A stretch of 23,021 nt of DNA from JACDAN01 sp035265935 (GTDB lineage Bacteria > Actinomycetota > Thermoleophilia > Gaiellales > Gaiellaceae), in NCBI GenBank assembly GCA_035265935.1, contig DATFOC010000005.1, positions 1 through 23,021 of the forward strand, given 5' to 3'. Numbering within the stretch: position 1 is the first letter of the stretch; the number at the start of each line of letters is the position of its first letter. The position numbers and the translations under genes are program-made. Below, in pieces: positions 9,945 to 16,414 of the stretch. The notes beneath the pieces were generated by a model that had not been told where the DNA came from, made no database searches, and worked only from the letters and a program-made list of their open reading frames with translations.

Positions 9945-10469
9945 ATGGTCGCGGCGGTCGTCCTCGCCGCCGGCGCTGGGTCGCGATTTGGCGGGCCAAA
10001 GCAGGCGCTGCTCCTGCCCGAGGTGCTGCGCCGGGTTCGTGAGAGCTCGGTGGACGACGTCCTGGTCGTGTCCGGTGCACACCCGCTCGAGACCGACGTC
10101 CGCGTCGTCCGCTGCCCGGAATGGGAGCTCGGGCCCGGCGCCTCACTGCGCTGCGGCCTGGCGGCGCTGGACGAGGACATCGAGGCCGGCGTCGTCGTCC
10201 TGGCCGACGGCCCCGACCTCTCTCCCGAGGCCGTCGACCGGGTCGTCGCGGCCTGGCGAAGCGGCGCCGGGGAAATCGTCGCCGCGTCGTACGGCGGCGA
10301 CCGCGGCCACCCCGTGGTGCTCGCCCGCTCCGTCTGGAGCTGGATTCCGGACGAGGGCGCCCGGGCGCTCGAGCCCGTTCTCGTCCCATGCGACGACCTC
10401 GGGCCTCCAGGAGACGTCGATATTGCCGATGAGATTCCCGGCAGGTTGAGAGGAGAGTCAGCAAAATGA
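9945..10469 (+). CDS. MocA/MobA-like molybdenum cofactor nucleotidyltransferase
   Basis: A 174-residue NTP-transferase of the MobA/MocA type. The nucleotide-binding signature LAAGAGSRFGGPKQ is at residues 7-20 (LAAGxxxRxGxxK). LADGPDLSPEAVDRV (about 87-101) matches the Mg-binding LxDxP region with Gly in place of the more usual Met/Gln, and GGDRGHPVVL follows. MocA attaches CMP to molybdopterin, making the cytosine-dinucleotide cofactor used by xanthine dehydrogenase-family enzymes. Its position 661 nt after the FAD subunit fits a maturation role for this hydroxylase, an inference from context. The protein is slightly short: the segment after PKQ that usually contains a G-x-P-L motif is trimmed. 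Confidence 0.8.
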   Translation: MVAAVVLAAGAGSRFGGPKQALLLPEVLRRVRESSVDDVLVVSGAHPLETDVRVVRCPEWELGPGASLRCGLAALDEDIEAGVVVLADGPDLSPEAVDRVVAAWRSGAGEIVAASYGGDRGHPVVLARSVWSWIPDEGARALEPVLVPCDDLGPPGDVDIADEIPGRLRGESAK

Positions 10470-11152
10470 ATGCGTTCATGGAAGCCGTGTTGACGGTCGC
10501 CAGGGAGGAGCCATCCGCGCTCGCCCGTGCGCGGCTCCAGCGGCAGCTGACCCCAGAGGAGGCTGCCCGCCGCGCGGGCCTCACGCAGGACGAGGTCGAG
10601 TGGCTCGAGGAGGGCCGGCTCTATCGCTTCCGCTCCAGCGAGCGCGCGACCGTCGCTCTGCTCCTCTACACCACGTCACTCGGCATCGACCGCCGTGAGG
10701 CACGTCGGCTCGCCGGCCTGCCGGTGACGCCCGCGACCAGCAACCCGCGCGGTCGACTCGCGGTTGCCGCCGGAGTCGCAGCCACGGCCCTCGCGATCAC
10801 GCTTGCCGTCGTCGTTCCGCCTCGGCTCGGGAACGATTCAGCCCCGGGCACAGCGGCCGCCGGGCTTCCGCCGCCCTGGCGGATCTCCGTGGACGTCTTG
10901 AACGGCAGCGGGGACATCACGTACACGCGTCGCGTCGCCGACCGGATCGGCTCCTTCGCCTACCAGATCAAGCGCGTGAGCCGCGCAGGCCGGTTCGACT
11001 ATCCGGAGACGTCGGTGTACTTCCCGCCGGGAGGCGAGAAGATCGGGCAGCGCCTGGCCGAGCAGCTCGGCGTCACGGCTCGGCCGCTACCGGCCGGCAA
11101 GAACCCACGCCGTCTCGTCGTGATCGTCGGGCCGCGTCGAGCCCTGAGCTAG
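10466..11152 (+). CDS. HTH / transmembrane / LytR_C-domain protein
   Basis: The 228-residue protein has three parts. Residues about 17-88 form a helix-turn-helix of the RodZ/Xre type (LTPEEAARRAGLTQDEVEWLEEG). Residues about 97-118 form one transmembrane helix. Residues about 138-224 resemble the LytR C-terminal domain (ISVDVLNGSGDITYTRRVADRI...). The topology puts the HTH in the cytoplasm and the LytR_C-like domain outside. No LytR-CpsA-Psr catalytic domain is present, so it is not a ligase; a role in cell-envelope organisation or sensing is a guess. The start overlaps the MocA-like gene as ATGA. Its stop overlaps the convergent anti-sigma stop at CTAG (11149-11152). Confidence 0.78.
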   Translation: MNAFMEAVLTVAREEPSALARARLQRQLTPEEAARRAGLTQDEVEWLEEGRLYRFRSSERATVALLLYTTSLGIDRREARRLAGLPVTPATSNPRGRLAVAAGVAATALAITLAVVVPPRLGNDSAPGTAAAGLPPPWRISVDVLNGSGDITYTRRVADRIGSFAYQIKRVSRAGRFDYPETSVYFPPGGEKIGQRLAEQLGVTARPLPAGKNPRRLVVIVGPRRALS

Positions 11153-11388
11153 AGCGGGGTCCGAAGCAAGCGCAACTTCGCCTTCAGTTCCGGCGGCATC
11201 GGCTCGGAGACCGCCTGCCGCACGAACGTCCGGAACTCGACCTCGAACCGGTAGCGCTTGCGGCAGTACTCGCAGCCGTCGAGGTGGACCTCCGCCTCGC
11301 GAACCTCGGCGTCGGTGAGGACACGGTCGAGGTACGGCTGCATCATCTGTTCGCACTTGTCGCAGGGGTCGAAGGCGAAGCCCGACAT
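11149..11388 (-). CDS. Zinc-binding anti-sigma factor (RsrA-like)
   Basis: This 79-residue protein has the ZAS signature HLDGCEYC (His35, Cys39, Cys42) plus an upstream Cys9-x2-Cys12, the layout of redox-sensing RsrA-type anti-sigma factors. In that family the reduced zinc form binds the sigma factor, and disulfide formation under thiol stress releases it. The ATG at 11388 overlaps the sigma stop codon (TGATG); a GTG one codon upstream is also possible. Immediate co-transcription with the ECF sigma gene is the classic arrangement. RsrA-like is well supported by motif and context, while redox sensing itself is inferred. Confidence 0.92.
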   Translation of the reverse strand: MSGFAFDPCDKCEQMMQPYLDRVLTDAEVREAEVHLDGCEYCRKRYRFEVEFRTFVRQAVSEPMPPELKAKLRLLRTPL

Positions 11389-11999
11389 CACGACTCGTCC
11401 GCGGCCGAGGTCGCCAACGCGCCCTTGAGCAGCCGGCGCCCGCGATGCAACCGGGACATGACGGTTCCGATCGGGATGTCCAGGATCTGCGCGGCGTCGC
11501 TGTACGTGAAGTCCGCGAGATCGACGAGCAGAACGACGTCCCGAAAGTCGTGCGGGAGGTCCGCGAGCGCGGTCACGGCGTCATTCTGCGAGAGGCGCTC
11601 GACGACACGCCGCTCGTCGGAAGGCGCCCCGTCGCTGCCCGACTCCTCGAGCTTGTTGTAGAGGAAGTAGTCGCTCTCCTCGAGCGGCTGAAGATCCGGC
11701 GTCCGCTGCACCTTCCGGCCGCGGTCGATGTTCAGGTTGGTGAGGATCCGGAAGAGCCAGGCGCGCAGGTTCGTGCCCGGCTGGAACGACCGCCAGCTAC
11801 GGAACGCTCGCGCGTACGTCTCCTGGACGAGGTCCTCCGCTTCCTCGCGGGAGCCCACGAGCCTCCGCGCAACGCCGTACACCTGATCGGACAGGTCCAG
11901 TGCCTCCTCTTCGAAACGCACGCGATCTCGCGCGTCCGTTGCGAGTTGCCGGGCCGAGCTCTCCGAGGCGTCACTCATCGACTCGACCGTAGCAGCCAT
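11388..11999 (-). CDS. ECF RNA polymerase sigma factor, SigR/SigH-like
   Basis: A 203-residue ECF sigma factor. Region 2 lies at about residues 33-97, with EDLVQETYARAFRSW (55-69) and LRAWLFRILTNLNID (78-92) typical of the family. Region 4 is at about 135-195 (ALADLPHDFRDVVLLVDLADFTYSDAA, GTVMSRLHRGRRLL). The RTPDLQPLEE linker and the downstream RsrA-like partner point to the SigR/SigH group, which controls thiol-oxidative stress genes. A perfect GGAAT-N18-GTT promoter just upstream supports autoregulation. The ATG at 11999 is taken as the start because it closely follows that promoter; a Met at residue 8 is an alternative. Confidence 0.94.
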   Translation of the reverse strand: MAATVESMSDASESSARQLATDARDRVRFEEEALDLSDQVYGVARRLVGSREEAEDLVQETYARAFRSWRSFQPGTNLRAWLFRILTNLNIDRGRKVQRTPDLQPLEESDYFLYNKLEESGSDGAPSDERRVVERLSQNDAVTALADLPHDFRDVVLLVDLADFTYSDAAQILDIPIGTVMSRLHRGRRLLKGALATSAADES

Positions 12000-12015
12000 G
12001 TTTCCCAGCTAGGAG

Positions 12016-12041
12016 AACGGAGATTCGGGGTCCGCTATTCC
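12016..12041 (-). promoter_or_regulatory. SigR-type autoregulatory promoter (GGAAT-N18-GTT)
   Basis: Reading leftward, GGAAT is at 12041-12037, followed by exactly 18 nt, then GTT at 12018-12016 (preceded by C, giving CGTT). This equals the consensus of SigR/SigH promoters in actinobacteria. The likely transcription start is about 12009-12007, giving a leader of about 10 nt to the sigma ATG at 11999. The match is seen directly; autoregulation is inferred from the family. Confidence 0.72.
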
Positions 12042-12057
12042 GGGTACAGCTCCGACC

Positions 12058-12534
12058 ATGAATGGATATGACTTCATCACCGCCGTCGACGACAAGAAAT
12101 GGGGAACCGTCGTCGACCAGCAAGGCGACTACGCGATCGTCGAGCACGGGACGCTTCGGAAGCACCGCTACGCCGTTCCGAAGTCAGCCGTGGACGTCGA
12201 CGAGAGCGCGGAGGAAGTGCGGACGACGCTGTCCGGCGAATTGATCAGCGAGTCCCCGAGGGTCGACGACGGCTTCGACCGTCAAGCCGTCGACCGCCAC
12301 TACGGGCTTGCGGGCACCGAGGTCGCGCCTCCGACCGAGGGCTACGGCGACACGGTCTCCGACGACCCGGCGCGCGGCGCCGAGTACCAGGAGCAGCAGG
12401 CCGGGCTGGACACGGCCGTCGAGGAGCGGGCCCAGATCCGCGAGGGCTCGTCCGAAACGACCGACGGAATGCCCGACGAGTCGCCGGCGCTCCTCGGCGA
12501 CCGGCTCTCGGACGTTCCGGAAGAGCGCCCTTAG
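12058..12534 (+). CDS. PRC-barrel/DUF2171-like hypothetical protein
   Basis: The 158-residue protein is acidic. Residues about 5-50 (ITAVDDKKWGTVVDQQGDYAIVEHG, then KHRYAVPKSAVDV) look like a small beta-barrel of the PRC-barrel/DUF2171 kind. The rest is low in hydrophobics, rich in Asp, Glu, Ser and Pro, and probably disordered. There is no signal peptide or membrane segment. It is transcribed divergently from the sigma gene across a 58-nt gap that contains the SigR-type promoter facing the other way. It ends convergently with the HMA gene, sharing 4 nt (12531-12534). The PRC-like call is by eye; function is unknown. Confidence 0.7.
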   Translation: MNGYDFITAVDDKKWGTVVDQQGDYAIVEHGTLRKHRYAVPKSAVDVDESAEEVRTTLSGELISESPRVDDGFDRQAVDRHYGLAGTEVAPPTEGYGDTVSDDPARGAEYQEQQAGLDTAVEERAQIREGSSETTDGMPDESPALLGDRLSDVPEERP

Positions 12535-12749
12535 ATCGCGGGCTGCTGCTTGAACCCGGCTCCGGCCATGGCGCCGACGATCGCGTCGCGGCTCGTCCGC
12601 TCGTCGTCCCACTCGAGCATGACCTGACCCATCAGGTTGGCGGTCGCGAACTCGAGGCCGTCGTGGCCTCGAAGCGCGGCCGCCAGTCGGTTCACGCATC
12701 GCTCGCAGCGGATCCCGCTGACCTCGATCGTCTCCTTCACGACGGCCAT
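12531..12749 (-). CDS. Heavy-metal-associated (HMA) domain protein
   Basis: A 72-residue single-domain protein beginning MAVVKETIEVSGIRCERC. The Cys15-x2-Cys18 pair in a GIRCERC context (GMxCxxC in most members) and the ferredoxin-like alternation of strands and helices identify an HMA/copper-chaperone fold. Such proteins bind Cu(I) or similar soft metals in the cytoplasm. The ATG at 12749 lies 13 nt inside the end of the GCS2 gene, making it the last gene of that leftward operon. The frame continues upstream, but that part lies within the GCS2 gene. No metal ATPase is nearby, so its partner is unknown. Confidence 0.85.
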   Translation of the reverse strand: MAVVKETIEVSGIRCERCVNRLAAALRGHDGLEFATANLMGQVMLEWDDERTSRDAIVGAMAGAGFKQQPAI

Positions 12750-13777
12750 GTGCGGCGCACGATATCGGCGCAGGCCACGCCGGCATCGCCCTGCTCGAGC
12801 TGGAGCGCTCCCTCGGAGAGGGACGGGTCGAGCGAGGTCTCGACCGGAAGCTCCTCGTACAACTCGCGGACGCGGACGAGACGCCCGTCGTGGATCAGCT
12901 CCGCGTCCGGCCCGTACCGTGCCGCCGCCCATCTGTTCTGCTGGTAGATCCCGCGGTCGGCGGGCTCCGGAGCCGGATGCTCGAGCGCCCACGCGCAGAG
13001 GTCCCGCAGAAGCGCGACGAAGCCGGCAGTCCTGTCGAGTCCAGTCGGCTGGTCCGGCATGCGGATCTCGAGCGTCCCGAAGCGAGGGTGTGGGCGGACG
13101 TCCCACCACACCTGCGTGTAGTCCTTCATCAAGCCGGTCGCGACGAGCCCCTCGATCCACGTCTCCCAGCCGCTGTACCCGTCGAAGATCGGAGGCGCGC
13201 CGCTGCGCGGCAACTGAGCGAGGATCTCCGCCCGGTTCGAGGCAAGTCCGGTCGCCCGGCCCGACATGAACGGCGAGTTGGCCGAAACCGCAAGGACGAA
13301 CGGCATCCACGGCAGCAGCTTCTCGAGCGTCGTCATGCATTCCCCGGCGCCCGGCATGCCGACGTGGACGTGGAGGCCGTTGACGCCCTGCCGTCGCGCC
13401 GTCACGCCCGCGTACCCGACCATCTCCTCGTAGCGCTTCTCATCCGTGATCGGCAGCTCCTCGGGCTCGGCGAAGGGATGCGAGCCTGCCGCCGCCATCA
13501 CGAGGCCGAGGTCGCCCAGCCCCTCCGAGGTCCGGGCGCGCAACACACCGATCGCGGCGACCGCGTCGGCGACCGACGCGCACACCTCTGTGTTGAGCTC
13601 GACGACCGACGCGTGGAGCTCCGTCTTCAGCGTGCCCGGCAGCTCGAGGCCGTCCGTTTCCGCCAGGAGCTCTCGGATAGCGCCGACCGGCGCGAGCGAC
13701 TGAGCGTCGAGCAGCATGACCTCCTCCTCGACGCCGATCGAGAGCAGCGAGCTTTCGCCGAACCGCTGCTCGATCAC
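12737..13777 (-). CDS. Carboxylate-amine ligase, YbdK/GCS2 family
   Basis: A 346-residue GCS2-family ligase (glutamate-cysteine ligase-like, YbdK type). It shows IGVEEEVMLLD (14-24), ELHASVVELNTEVC (53-66), NGLHVHVGMP (133-142) and DVRPHPRFGTLEIRMPDQPT, the conserved ATP/Mg and substrate-binding segments of the family. Family length is about 370. These enzymes join an amino group to a glutamate-type carboxylate using ATP; YbdK has weak glutamate-cysteine ligase activity, and the natural substrate here is unknown. The start is GTG 13777, which overlaps the LysE stop codon as TAGTG. In-frame sequence upstream belongs to the LysE region. Confidence 0.88.
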   Translation of the reverse strand: MIEQRFGESSLLSIGVEEEVMLLDAQSLAPVGAIRELLAETDGLELPGTLKTELHASVVELNTEVCASVADAVAAIGVLRARTSEGLGDLGLVMAAAGSHPFAEPEELPITDEKRYEEMVGYAGVTARRQGVNGLHVHVGMPGAGECMTTLEKLLPWMPFVLAVSANSPFMSGRATGLASNRAEILAQLPRSGAPPIFDGYSGWETWIEGLVATGLMKDYTQVWWDVRPHPRFGTLEIRMPDQPTGLDRTAGFVALLRDLCAWALEHPAPEPADRGIYQQNRWAAARYGPDAELIHDGRLVRVRELYEELPVETSLDPSLSEGALQLEQGDAGVACADIVRRTWPS

Positions 13778-14385
13778 TAGCGGCGTTCGGCCGCCAGGCG
13801 GAACCCGAGCGCGACGAGGACGGTTCCGAGGACTGCCTCGAAGACCCGACGCACGACCGGCCGGCGGAGAACATCCCCGACCCGCGCCACGACGAGCGCG
13901 TAGCCGCAGAGCCACACGAAGGTCATCGTGCAGAAGACAAGCCCGAGCGCCAGCAGCCCGCCGAACGACTCGGCCCCGAACTGCGGCAGCAGGCTCGTGA
14001 AGAACACGGCCATCTTCGGATTCCCGAGGTTGCTGAGCACGCCCTGGCGGAAAGCCGTTCCGGACGTCAGCGGCCCTCCGGCCTCCCGTCGCTCCGCGTG
14101 CGTCCCTCGGATCGCCGCGAGCAGCGCCTGCGCGCCGAGGTAGACGAGGAACGCGGCGCCGACGAGCTTCAGCGTCACGAACGCAGGCTCGAAGGCGACG
14201 ATCAGGGCAGCGAGCCCGACGCTCGTCGCCAGCGCCCACACGGCCTGTCCGGTCGAGACGCCGAGGGCAGTGAAGACGCCTGCCCGCCGCCCGCCAAGCA
14301 GGGAGTTCCGGATCGCGAGCGCCGTGTCCTGTCCGGGCGTAACGATCACGAGCGCCGAGATACCGAGGAACGCGAGGATGTCCAC
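13777..14385 (-). CDS. LysE/RhtB family amino-acid exporter
   Basis: A 202-residue integral membrane protein of typical length for the family. It opens with the RhtB signature ISALVIVTPGQDTALAIRNSLLGGRRAGV (about residues 9-37), and SNLGNPKMAVFF (118-129) is also characteristic. About six membrane segments can be seen. Members export amino acids or derivatives. It is first in an operon with the GCS2 ligase and the HMA protein, so a peptide-like or amino-acid conjugate is a possible substrate (inference). The GTG start at 14385 lies 6 nt after a TAGGTT box (14397-14392), with no SD. Confidence 0.92.
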   Translation of the reverse strand: MDILAFLGISALVIVTPGQDTALAIRNSLLGGRRAGVFTALGVSTGQAVWALATSVGLAALIVAFEPAFVTLKLVGAAFLVYLGAQALLAAIRGTHAERREAGGPLTSGTAFRQGVLSNLGNPKMAVFFTSLLPQFGAESFGGLLALGLVFCTMTFVWLCGYALVVARVGDVLRRPVVRRVFEAVLGTVLVALGFRLAAERR

Positions 14386-14391
14386 GCACCG

Positions 14392-14397
14392 AACCTA
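14392..14397 (-). promoter_or_regulatory. Candidate leaderless -10 for LysE operon
   Basis: On the minus strand TAGGTT (14397-14392) ends 6 nt before the GTG of the LysE gene. It lies in the 27-nt gap to the divergent oxidoreductase, whose own GGAGGG ribosome-binding site is at 14402-14407. No -35 is evident. Confidence 0.38.
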
Positions 14398-14412
14398 CCG
14401 CGGAGGGATGCA

Positions 14413-15768
14413 ATGAGCGAGCAGTTCGACCTGATCGTCCTCGGCTCGGGCTCGGGTGCCCGGGACGGGGCCAACAAGGCGGCGAAGGAGCACGACGCGC
14501 GCGTGGCGCTGATCGAGAACACGCGCTGGGGCGGTAGCTGCCCGAACGTCGCCTGCAAGCCGACGAAGGCGTACCTGGTCGCCGCCGAGCTCGCCCGCGA
14601 CATCGAGACGCTGGCGGAGCCGCTCGGCATCGAAGTCGGGCCTGCCCGCGTCAACCTGGCGAAGGTGAAGGCGCGGAAGGACTCGCTGATCGTCTCCTCC
14701 GAGACCTGGATGGAGCGGCTGCACGGCGCGGGCCACGCGACGTTCGACGGCACCGGCACGTTCGTCGACCCGCAGACGATCCAGCTGAACGGGACGCAGC
14801 TGAAGGCCGAGCGCGTCCTCGTTGCCACCGGGTCGCGGACCGCGGTGCCGCCGATCGAGGGCCTCGACGAGACGGGCTGGCTCGATCACATCTCTGCGCT
14901 CGAGCTGACCGAGCTACCGAAGTCGATGCTGGTCGTGGGCGGTGGGCCGGTGGGGCTCGAGCTCGCGCAGATCTTTTCCCGCTTCGGCTCGAACGTGACA
15001 ATCGTTCAGGGCGCCGACCGGCTCTCGCCGAGGTCCGACGCCGACGCAACCGACGAGCTCACGGCCGCGCTCGAAGACGAAGGGATCGAAGTCAGGACGG
15101 GCACGACCGTCGAGCGCGTCCGACGAGAGGGCAGTGGGATCGTCGCGACCGTGGGAGGCGACGAGCTGCAGGTCGAGCAGATCCTGCTGGCGTCGGGACG
15201 CGCTCCGAACGTCGAGGAGCTCGAGCTCGACCGGGCCGGAATCGAGCACGGGCGAGGCGGGATCGTCGTGGACGACCGCCTCCGCACCTCGGCGGACGGC
15301 GTGTGGGCCGCAGGCGACGTCGTGGCCGGGCATCAGTTCACGCCGGTCGCGCAGTACGAGGCGCGGGTCGCAATCGACGACATGTTCGGGTCGAACGGGA
15401 CGCGTGCGGACTACGACTGGCTCCCAACGGCGATCTTCACCGACCCGGAGCTCGCCGCCGTCGGCCTCACGGAGCGGCAGGCGCGGGACGACGGGATCGA
15501 CGTCGAGACCGCTGTCCACGAGATCAAGTACGTCCAGCGCGCGTCGTACACGAACACGAAGCACGGCCTCTACAAGCTCGTCTGGGAGCGCGAGTCGCGC
15601 CGCGTCCTCGGCCTCCACGTTGTCACTCGAAACGCGAGTGACGTCGTCCAAGGCCTGGCGCTCGCACTGAAGATGGGCGCGACCGTCGACGACCTCGCAC
15701 ACATGCACCACGCCTTCCCCACGTGGGGCGAGGGCGTCAAGGCGGCGGCCGAGCAGGCGTTGGGCTAG
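14413..15768 (+). CDS. FAD-dependent pyridine nucleotide-disulfide oxidoreductase (Lpd/MerA-like)
   Basis: A 451-residue class I flavoprotein disulfide reductase. It shows an FAD site (LIVLGSGSGARDGA, 8-20), a redox-active pair in GGSCPNVACKPTK (Cys43, Cys48), the NAD(P)-binding VVGGGPVGLELA and a GVWAAGDV FAD motif. The dimerisation domain ends HHAFPTWGE. In lipoamide dehydrogenase and glutathione reductase a His directly precedes PT in this segment; here it is Phe435, with His432/His433 nearby. The terminal Cys pair of mercuric reductase is also absent, so the substrate is uncertain. The start is ATG 14413 with GGAGGG at 14402-14407. In-frame sequence upstream lies antisense to LysE and is not counted. 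Confidence 0.93.
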   Translation: MSEQFDLIVLGSGSGARDGANKAAKEHDARVALIENTRWGGSCPNVACKPTKAYLVAAELARDIETLAEPLGIEVGPARVNLAKVKARKDSLIVSSETWMERLHGAGHATFDGTGTFVDPQTIQLNGTQLKAERVLVATGSRTAVPPIEGLDETGWLDHISALELTELPKSMLVVGGGPVGLELAQIFSRFGSNVTIVQGADRLSPRSDADATDELTAALEDEGIEVRTGTTVERVRREGSGIVATVGGDELQVEQILLASGRAPNVEELELDRAGIEHGRGGIVVDDRLRTSADGVWAAGDVVAGHQFTPVAQYEARVAIDDMFGSNGTRADYDWLPTAIFTDPELAAVGLTERQARDDGIDVETAVHEIKYVQRASYTNTKHGLYKLVWERESRRVLGLHVVTRNASDVVQGLALALKMGATVDDLAHMHHAFPTWGEGVKAAAEQALG

Positions 15769-15968
15769 AGCCTACGATCGCCTGCCTGGAGCCCTCGCCT
15801 ATCTCCTTCTGGTCAAGGCATTTCCACGCAACTGGCGCCACCGGACGCGTGCAGCGGCCGTTCTTCTCAGCCCGCTCGTCGTAGCGAACACTGGCCCACG
15901 CGATGCTCCCCTTCTCGTAAGTCGTCTTGGCCCAAGGCTAAGGTTCGACGGTCTACGAGCATGGCCTG
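15769..15968. other. Intergenic stretch, nothing assigned
   Basis: No start-bearing gene, strong hairpin with a T-run, or repeat is seen between the oxidoreductase stop and the YjbR-like gene. A TAAGGT at 15939-15944 could be a -10 for the downstream gene, giving a leader of about 17-18 nt. Confidence 0.4.
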
Positions 15969-16274
15969 GTGAGGCTCGCGGACCTCAGCCGCGTCGCCGC
16001 TGAGCTGGAGGGTGTCGTCGAGCGCAGCCGCGACGGTCTGCTCGACTGGCGGCACCGCGGGCGCTTGGTCGCGCGGCAGCTCGACGACAACCACGTCGTC
16101 ATCCGTACGTCGTTCGACTTCCGAGACTTCCTACTCCAATCGTTTCCGGAGACGTTCTCCGTGTCGAGACGCTTCGCCAAGCACATGATGATCGTCGCCG
16201 ACCTCGAGCATGGGAACGCCGATGCCATAGAAGACGCCGTCGTCGCCGCCTGGGAGTTGCAGTCCGGCAAGTAG
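15969..16274 (+). CDS. YjbR/MmcQ-like small protein
   Basis: The 101-residue protein has the pattern of the YjbR/MmcQ (CyaY-like fold) DNA-binding-type family. It shows W-x-HRGRLVARQLDDNHVVIRTS (about 27-48), FRDFLLQSFPETFSV (51-65) and a C-terminal helix ending AVVAAWELQSGK, where YjbR proteins have an AWR-type helix. The usual length is 100-120. The start is GTG 15969; an ATG 8 nt upstream is in another frame and stops at once. No clear SD is seen. Function in this family is poorly known. It is rightward, like its neighbours, but separated from them by 200 and 140 nt. Confidence 0.72.
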   Translation: MRLADLSRVAAELEGVVERSRDGLLDWRHRGRLVARQLDDNHVVIRTSFDFRDFLLQSFPETFSVSRRFAKHMMIVADLEHGNADAIEDAVVAAWELQSGK

Positions 16275-16397
16275 GGCCGACGCGTGGAGGCCGTAAAAAA
16301 GAGGGCGGCACCGGCAACGCTCCGCTCGTCAGCGCGCGATGACCCCAGTTGACATTCGCGCACGCTGCCCCCGGCGACAGTTCGCGGCCCAAGCGGC

Positions 16398-16403
16398 TAG
16401 CTT
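16398..16403 (+). promoter_or_regulatory. Candidate -10 for SDR gene
   Basis: TAGCTT fits TANNNT and ends 11 nt before the GTG at 16415. A GGGAG (16405-16409) lies between them but would be largely upstream of the expected transcription start, so it may not serve as a ribosome-binding site. A TTGACA at 16349-16354 is too far away (43 nt) to pair with it. Confidence 0.3.
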
Positions 16404-16414
16404 CGGGAGTCGGT

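Noticed and set aside
9223..10584. 453-residue minus-strand open frame across the cyclophilin and MocA-like genes
   Set aside because: Arg-rich antisense translation; both plus-strand genes have clear family motifs.
14098..14412. N-terminal extension of the flavin oxidoreductase frame
   Set aside because: Lies antisense to LysE; the ATG at 14413 with GGAGGG begins precisely at the expected flavoprotein N-terminus.
16349..16354. TTGACA resembling a perfect -35
   Set aside because: No -10-like hexamer 16-19 nt downstream; the nearest TANNNT is 43 nt away.
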